DNA from: Hofstenia miamia
Taxonomy: Eukaryota > Xenacoelomorpha > Acoela > Hofsteniidae
Length of the DNA stretch: 37,832 nucleotides
Direction of reading: 5' to 3'
NCBI GenBank assembly: GCA_900660155.1
Contig: CABFPE010000116.1
Location: 1,581,144 to 1,618,975, forward strand
Every line of letters begins with the position of its first letter. The first letter of the stretch is position 1. The notes under the pieces are model-generated. The model was not told where the DNA came from. It did no database searches and saw only the letters and a program-made list of their open reading frames with translations. Both the position numbers and the translations under genes were made by a program. Shown piece by piece: positions 31,494 to 37,832 of this stretch.

Positions 31494-33583
31494 TTGCTTA
31501 AGATAATTTATTTTACATATATGTAGCGTAAGGAAAATAATTCTTAATAAAAGAAGTAATATTTTGCAATTATATTCAGTATACATTTTTCAAACTTTGA
31601 ATCAATGCTTTATTGGCATTATTAATCCCTGGCTATAAATTTTTTATTATGAGGCTATGTGGAACCGAGATAAAGAATATTTCCAGTTAGTGGTTCCTTC
31701 AACAAATTTAACAGTAACGCTATATGTTTAGAAAAATTCATTAATATTTTGAAAGACAAATTGGAAATTATCTTTATTCACTAAAATTATTTTAAAATTT
31801 TTATTTTTTTTATTTTAGAATCCATAGTTTTTGAGTAGATACTGCGTTTACTTAAGCAGCATTTGTTTTTAATGATGAGTCCGGTGCATCTTACTAATGG
31901 TTTGTCGTAGCTAGTGGTGAAAAAGTTACCTTATTTTCTCAAAGACTACATAATTATTTCATGCTTTTGTTGAGCTTAAGGGTTCTATTCCTTAAAGAAA
32001 TGCACAATATCCATAAAAGTAGTCTCATGACATCTTGCAGTCGATTCCATGCACGAATGAAGCTGTGATAATGGAAACAACTTTGAATACAATTTTCTTT
32101 TTTAAACCTATCAATCATGTAATATTCCAATATTGAATGTTTGGACTTTGTTTATTCAATTTATATGAACAAAATCTTGTTTTGCTAAAAATGCCGAATT
32201 TATCTTCAAGACTATGTATATAAATATGCTTAGTCAATTCGGATCCCAGAAAATATCATTCAATTTACATAAAAACAAAATCTGCAAAACCTGTTGCTAA
32301 CTAAATGAATAAATTTTTATAAAAATGTCTAATGAAATATATTTGCTTCATATTGTGTAAAATTTCGTTCTAAATTTTATATTAATTGCATAATGATATT
32401 CTTAATTTATGATTTTCCAATTAGTTGTTATTGTAATATACATTTTTAATAACGATGTTAAGCAAATTTTTTATTTTTTAAAAACAATTGAAATAGTTTC
32501 AGATATTTTTGTCAATCTATGCTTTGAACGAACAACTTAACTAAATACCACAGAATTTTATGCTGTGAAATTTGCTTAAGTGAAGTCCGGTTTATCTCGG
32601 CCCCACCATTTTTTAAATTTCAGATCCTATAGGAAAAAATTTTCAGCCTGACTTTGTTCTATGAATAAACATTTTACGTTTTGAATGAATCTTTTGCTTG
32701 ATATTCGTTCGCCTTCTAAAACATTAGTGGGACATTATTGTATGCCTCCTTATTACAATTCAACTGTAGCCAGGATGGAATTAGGTAAGTAGCCAAGCAA
32801 CTTCTGCCATACCTAGGTGCCAATTCTTTCAAGATAAAAAGGCATTACTAAGCAAATATATTTAAATCATATGCACTAAACAACAATGTTTGTAGTCAAA
32901 AGAATGAGAAGAAACAATGAACGGCTATAATTAAATGTGTGATATTATTGAAATTGTGATGTAACAATTTTTAACTAACAAAAGTCGGCTGAATAAATCA
33001 CTGAAGTATATGTAGCTGTTTTGTCCTTGATTGTTGGATTGTTTACATTCTAATTAGCAGCGTATTCCAGGAATATCTAGAAAGGAAAAGCTTGCATCAA
33101 TTTAAAAGGTTGGGAATTCGCTGAAACAGGCTCATATGTGTAATTCAGCACGAGGAATGCTATAAGTACAGGTTGAACATATCTTCAATGTAATTGTTTC
33201 GCTATTGTCAAATTATTAATGTTTTTTAACACGCATTATTGCAAAATGAGCATTATCCACAATGACTTGGAAAACGTTTTCAATTCAATAAGTTTATTAA
33301 TTAAGTCATTTACAATCTATTTTTTGAAATAGTTTGTTGAACTCCTAAATTATAATTTTTTATATTATTAATATGATCGGTTGAATTGGTGCTGCCCCCT
33401 TCAACTATATTTCCCTAAAGTTTTCATTTCCAGTCCGGACCTGTTTAGAGATCATACAACTGAACAAATATTTATAGTTATGTAAAACAGTCTAAGTAAG
33501 AAGAATTGTTTATAAATTTATAATTTGGTGAATTCAAGAAGTTAATAAATTGAATTGATTGGAATCAAAGAAATGTATCCTAC

Positions 33584-33737
33584 CTAACAAATTTCCTGGT
33601 ACACCAATAACAACACAAATGACATTGACGATGGCAAAGATCCATTTCAATCTAAGAGCTCTTAGGTTATCGCATTCGGAAAAGGGTCCGATCCAGTCTG
33701 AAAAAAAATCGTCCGTAGCTGCTTCGCTCGAATTCAT
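33584..33737 (-). CDS. Class A GPCR, exon 1 (N-terminus and start of TM1)
   Basis: Met at 33737 starts MNSSEAATDDFFSDW, an outside N-terminus with an N-glycosylation sequon (Asn2-Ser-Ser), followed by TM1 KWIFAIVNVICVVIGVPGNL with the conserved Gly-Asn near residues 48-49. After 51 codons plus one base the sequence meets GTAGGA, a good donor. Joined to exon 2 it reads GVPGNLLVILAIFAEKRLQ, a normal TM1 and first inner loop, which is strong support for the splice. An in-frame Met at 33809 would add 24 residues (MQSLFQISQLAYFLNLKGSY and so on); I prefer 33737 because the N-terminus is then typical. No promoter identified. Receptor subtype not recognised beyond class A. Confidence 0.85.
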
Positions 33738-34329
33738 TTTTAAAAAACAGTAACTTCCTTTCAAATTTAAGAAATAAGCTAATTGGCTGATTTGAAATAA
33801 TGATTGCATTTATTCTAATTTATAAAAAAATGATTGCAAGGTCAAAAATTAGGCAATTAATTATATCTAAGGATTTTTTAAAAAACTAAAATATTCTTAA
33901 AAGCAAGCGCTGTTTTTAAAACACATGTCAATTTTGAACTAAGTTTTTTGAATTCGTCTTGAGTTGTGTATATTCAATATATTATGATTATTATATAGTT
34001 TTTATCAAAACATAATGAATGTTTGCTTGGGCAATAAATATCATATGTATCTTTATGCGCAGAATGTTAGCAAGTGTGTACTATAAGTCGTAAATTTTTT
34101 TCAAGAAATCATGAATATTTGCTAAGTTCTTTAATGTCGAAGAATTCTAAGATTAGTTGCAAATTTCTCATTTTATATATTTTTGCTACCAACTTAAATT
34201 CAAGGCATTTTCATCAACAACTACTTGTTGCACAAAAAAAGCTTCACTCCATTTTGTTAATTCCTTTTGAGAACCGATCTTGCAGAGCAAAACTTCGCTA
34301 TCATAAACGACTCATTACATCGTAGACAT
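33738..34329. other. 5' flank of the GPCR gene, nothing recognised
   Basis: AT-rich. The regulatory region of the receptor gene would lie here, but no motif can be named with confidence. The plus-strand frame at 34074-34325 has no family resemblance. Confidence 0.4.
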
Positions 34330-34740
34330 GTGTATAAGAGGACTGAGTGGCCCTCGGGGCTGCAGGCTAGGTCGCACCTAAAAAATATTCCTACAGGTTG
34401 CCTATTGGACCAAAACCAAAGGAACTGCAGCCTGAAGTAACGAGCCAAGCCACTAGTTTCAACTAATCTAAACAGCATACTTGAAAGTTTCCTCAGCAAA
34501 CTATTCGGGGTTCTTAATTTTATATTGAATTTATAGTCTTTTTTATACAATTTCTGTCTTAGTATCGTGCTGGTTATTGGACTAAAAGTTGCGGGCCAAG
34601 TTAAGGAAATGTGAGTTAAGGGCCAGTTCGATTTTTGAGAAATACATTGGCTGTGAGGTGGGCCAGGCCAATTTTGAGAAAGTACGTGAGTTGTAGGCCA
34701 AGGTAGGTCTAAAGTAAAGGCCTGCTTCCATTATTGATTA
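34330..34740. repeat. GC-richer repeat-like segment with gggcca units
   Basis: 34330-34450 is richer in G+C ('ggccctcggggctgcaggct', 'acaggttgcctattggacc'). 34590-34720 holds three degenerate units starting gggcca ('gggccaagtta', 'gggccagttcg', 'gggccaggcca') followed by 'ttttgagaaa.tac'. The look is that of non-coding sequence from a decayed DNA transposon, but no ends were found. The minus-strand frame at 34257-34550 has no recognisable domain. Confidence 0.35.
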
Positions 34741-35431
34741 TGTGAAAAATAGTGTCTACAAGTTAATGCAGATGAAATTTAAATGAGGAAAAGTTTGAAA
34801 TTATATGTTATTTCCTTTTTTGCTCAACAACAATAATAAGAAAGTTTGCAGTATCAAAGTAACGATAATTTTCAGGATTTCTAGAATTTATCTTTATCTT
34901 TAGTGAAATATAGACATGCATCGTTAAATTTAAGAAAGACAACTGCATCACATTCATCATTCAACCGATCTTCGTGTAATATAGCATAAACAAGCGTAAA
35001 ACACTAAATTCTGAGGTATTCCAAAGAAGATCGAGTGAGTACTCTGTGTAAATGTGACAATGTTAGTTATTTTCACTTGCTATGGTTCTGTAATGATGAC
35101 AAAATTGAATCGTTGTACCAAGGAATCTAATATTTTTCAATTTATTTTATAAGCCTCCAGCATAATGTTTTCTACAAATGTTAAACTAGTAAAGCCTTAG
35201 GAACATAAGATTTGATAAAGTATTTCTACCAATGTGCACTCTACATGTACACTCATTCTAGATTGTATTCCTAGACAAGGCCATTCGTTTATATACAGTA
35301 ATTTAACTTTGAAATATTGTGTAGCTTGCACTATTTTTAAGATGCAATAGTTGTCTAAAAATACCCTCCCCAAGCTGTGTTTAACTATTATACAACAATA
35401 TTTAAGGATTTCGTGTGCAGATTATGTTGAA
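34741..35431. other. Non-coding, nothing recognised
   Basis: AT-rich sequence without genes or named repeats. Confidence 0.45.
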
Positions 35432-35963
35432 ACTTCTAAATATAGTCTACGATATTTTCAATGAAAAGTGAAGCGCTATCACAAAGTTTCAGCTATATCT
35501 TTGAAAATTGGTAAAGAATTGATAGCGATGGGGTACTAAGTGTACCCCAAATCGTCGTTACCTCTTAATATAAGTCATTATGACAGTTTCCTTGAGAAAC
35601 CGATACTCATGCTCAAAATTCCTTTACAAAAAAAACATCCTTTGTTGTAACGCAAACAAAACATGCGCATTTTGAGCACCATTTGACATCTAATACTGCT
35701 TTAGCATCATAGTCAATACTTGATGAGCTCCAAAATGAGTTCGGCTTCGGTTTTTTAATTGATTATTAGGGTATTAGTAAAGCATTATTAGCCAAAGAAA
35801 CCAGGAATTATTTAAAATATTATATAGTTCTTGAAATTTTTTAAATACTTACATCTCAAAAACTAATCAAGACATAGAAAATCTGAAAGAATCACATGAT
35901 AGAACCCACGACCCGGAAGTGTGCCTTGGAGGGCCTTAGGCGAAGCGGCTTCTGATTTTGTGC
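35432..35963 (+). repeat. 532 bp block present again at 37168-37699
   Basis: Identical in every part compared to 37168-37699 (offset 1,736). This copy sits in continuous sequence on both sides and is the likely true location. Confidence 0.9.
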
Positions 35964-35965
35964 AC
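35895..35965 (-). mobile_element. Possible tRNA-derived SINE head or tRNA pseudogene
   Basis: The minus strand reads 'gggtcgtgggttctatcatg', close to the T-arm and B box of a tRNA (consensus GGTTCRANYCC), preceded by 'gcttcgcctaaggccctcca', which recalls a decayed D-arm and anticodon region. No intact cloverleaf can be drawn. The remaining part of any SINE is not delimited. Confidence 0.3.
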
Positions 35966-36049
35966 AACAGACTTATGCACTTATAAAGGAACAGTTAACG
36001 TTCGTTGTTGCTTCCATGGGCCCGACACCTCAAAATTACATGAACGTAG

Positions 36050-36292
36050 TTAGGTTCGGAGAGAACTTAAATCTTTCCTAAAAATTCGGAGTTTTAAGAT
36101 AAGCAGTAAAATGTAGACAGATACAAAATAATAATTAAATAAGTTTGCTATATCAGAATTATTTTGTTCTACATCATCTCTACATAGCATTGGATTTGGT
36201 AATTTTAAATGCCGTAAAGAATTTATATGTTTATAACAGGAATTTATGTTTGATTTATCAGCAAATTGCTCTATGTAAATAATTCTATCCAA
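36050..36292 (-). mobile_element. LINE linker fragment
   Basis: Minus-strand frame of 80 codons with NSDIANLFNYYFVSVY, matching the 'IA..FN.YF.SVF' block that precedes RT in CR1/Jockey-type LINEs, preceded by HLKLPNPMLCRDD. Nothing RT-like continues into 35990, so it is a short orphan fragment. Confidence 0.55.
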
Positions 36293-37112
36293 TTCAATGG
36301 AAGTTCAAAGATGTCTCCATGGCTAACGATTTACAAATTTTCTAATAGGCTCCGAGAAAATTTTTTGAAAATGTGTAAAAAACGGTTTGTCCTTTTAAAT
36401 GATTCCAGCTGTTTGAGGCTAAAGAAAAAAGTACCTTGCTACAGTATATTGTCATAACACTAAGTTATGCTGTTGATCAATTAAAGCAAGAATACTCTTC
36501 GACTTCACAAGGATTTTGGCGTCTACTCTAAGAAACCCGCATTGTTTTTTAGTAATAACATAGGTGACAGTCAACAAAATCAGGTTCTAAATATCATTCT
36601 CGAGATTCAATTTTCCTGAAAGTCTGAAGATTATATATCTTAAACCTTTATAACTTGTGTATAGTATAGCAAAAATGCAAGAAAGGTAAAAAAATAACAA
36701 AAGTTCATTGATCGTCTTACTAGTTTTGATAACTCAAAAAATTTGATAATCTCTCGAGCTCGAAATACAGAAGTCCCGCGGCTTCACTTACTAAATGTTT
36801 AAGTAAATCAGTATATTCTGAGAACTTACTGCATACACATATGCTTTATTTTTACTAAGTAGCTGGTAGTAGAGCAAATTTAAAAATTTAGGCATTAATT
36901 TACATGAATTTCGATGCGCAACATTGACTTCAAAACTCGCCTTTGTAATGTAAAATTTTGCAGTCAATACATTGAGATAAATAATTACAATTATATATAC
37001 TTAAGACATCTCTCGTGTTAGCAGGTACTATTTAACATGCAAACTTCTGCCAAAATAATCATTGCATCGCATTAATCTTGCTTGTGTTTGCGCACTGTTT
37101 GTATGAAATGGG
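36293..37112. other. Non-coding, nothing recognised
   Basis: AT-rich sequence. The plus-strand frame at 36266-36457 has no family resemblance. Confidence 0.45.
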
Positions 37113-37166
37113 CGACTGGCAGTATGGCTTGTGTTCTTGTTTAAATGATTTCAAAATTTGCCTCCT
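37113..37166 (+). repeat. 54 bp end overlap, repeated at 37701-37754
   Basis: 'cgactggcagtatggcttgt' and the following 34 bases are identical to 37701-37754. The first copy ends at the N at 37167 and the second starts right after the N at 37700, so these are two ends of contigs that overlap directly. Confidence 0.92.
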
Positions 37167-37167
37167 N

Positions 37168-37699
37168 ACTTCTAAATATAGTCTACGATATTTTCAATGA
37201 AAAGTGAAGCGCTATCACAAAGTTTCAGCTATATCTTTGAAAATTGGTAAAGAATTGATAGCGATGGGGTACTAAGTGTACCCCAAATCGTCGTTACCTC
37301 TTAATATAAGTCATTATGACAGTTTCCTTGAGAAACCGATACTCATGCTCAAAATTCCTTTACAAAAAAAACATCCTTTGTTGTAACGCAAACAAAACAT
37401 GCGCATTTTGAGCACCATTTGACATCTAATACTGCTTTAGCATCATAGTCAATACTTGATGAGCTCCAAAATGAGTTCGGCTTCGGTTTTTTAATTGATT
37501 ATTAGGGTATTAGTAAAGCATTATTAGCCAAAGAAACCAGGAATTATTTAAAATATTATATAGTTCTTGAAATTTTTTAAATACTTACATCTCAAAAACT
37601 AATCAAGACATAGAAAATCTGAAAGAATCACATGATAGAACCCACGACCCGGAAGTGTGCCTTGGAGGGCCTTAGGCGAAGCGGCTTCTGATTTTGTGC
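37168..37699 (+). repeat. Misplaced duplicate of 35432-35963 inside a scaffold gap
   Basis: Bounded by single Ns at 37167 and 37700. Because the sequence before the first N overlaps the sequence after the second by 54 bp, nothing should lie between them. This contig appears to be a redundant copy placed there in error, and its tRNA-like segment is counted twice. Confidence 0.9.
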
Positions 37700-37754
37700 N
37701 CGACTGGCAGTATGGCTTGTGTTCTTGTTTAAATGATTTCAAAATTTGCCTCCT

Positions 37755-37832
37755 CACATATCTCATTCCGTGCTATGTTCAAGGTAATCTTTTTTCACCG
37801 CAGTTGCACGGTTCTTTGGACCACTTCCAAAG
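37755..37832. other. Right end of the window
   Basis: 78 bp of new sequence after the overlap; nothing recognised. Confidence 0.4.

Larger units (their letters stand above)
28129..33583 (-). other. Intron 1 of the GPCR gene (5,455 bp)
   Basis: Bounded by GT at 33583 (gttag/gtagga) and AG at 28130-28129 on the minus strand. The flanking codons join as G + TA to give Val, producing an uninterrupted TM1. The intron is AT-rich with no gene recognised. It holds a palindrome 'gtaggc-cat-gcctac' (28478-28492), a 16 bp perfect palindrome (29704-29719), a (GA)n tract (31471-31493) and scattered short frames without resemblance to known families. Confidence 0.8.

Noticed and set aside
33559-33753. 64-codon plus-strand frame
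   Set aside because: Antisense shadow of GPCR exon 1.

Overview
This is a 37.8 kb window of AT-rich animal nuclear DNA, probably from an invertebrate. Support: a spliced class A GPCR gene with GT-AG introns and a 5.5 kb intron, several LINE fragments with AATAAA-plus-microsatellite tails, Tc1/mariner, piggyBac and Penelope-like elements, and many (TA)n tracts. There is no operon layout and no sign of a bacterial or organellar genome. I cannot place the species below Metazoa.

The window is a scaffold with single-N joins at 5239, 10449, 20782, 37167 and 37700, and several joins are faulty. 1975-5238 is repeated as 5240-8503. 35432-35963 is repeated as 37168-37699, inside a gap whose two flanks overlap by 54 bp. 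10008-10448 and 10450-10868 look like two diverged alleles laid end to end. The true locus is probably about 4 kb shorter.

Layout. 1-650: a LINE fragment abutting an uncharacterised multicopy-type gene fragment, minus strand. 900-8503: old diverged repeats, a LINE 3' tail and a decayed LINE reverse transcriptase, all shown twice. 8530-13682: a large Foldback-like element with arms of 1-2 kb carrying arrays of a 19 bp palindrome on a 51 bp period. 13855-14340: a LINE remnant. 14837-16220: a complete mariner-family transposon with an uninterrupted 368-residue transposase, perhaps still active. 16700-20781: a small inverted-repeat element, a Penelope-like remnant, a LINE/SINE-like 3' tail and two deleted mariners. 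21016-23086: a LINE ORF1 remnant followed by a piggyBac-like element with TTAA target duplications. 24590-27310: two more LINE RT remnants.

The only clear host gene is a class A GPCR on the minus strand. Exon 1 (33584-33737) and exon 2 (27891-28128) join in phase and encode the N-terminus through TM3. Later exons were not found. From 33.8 kb to the right end I see only repeats: a gggcca-rich segment, a possible tRNA-derived SINE head and a LINE fragment.

The features most worth attention are the palindrome-array Foldback element, the intact mariner with unusual DD42D spacing, and the scaffold joins that distort copy number.
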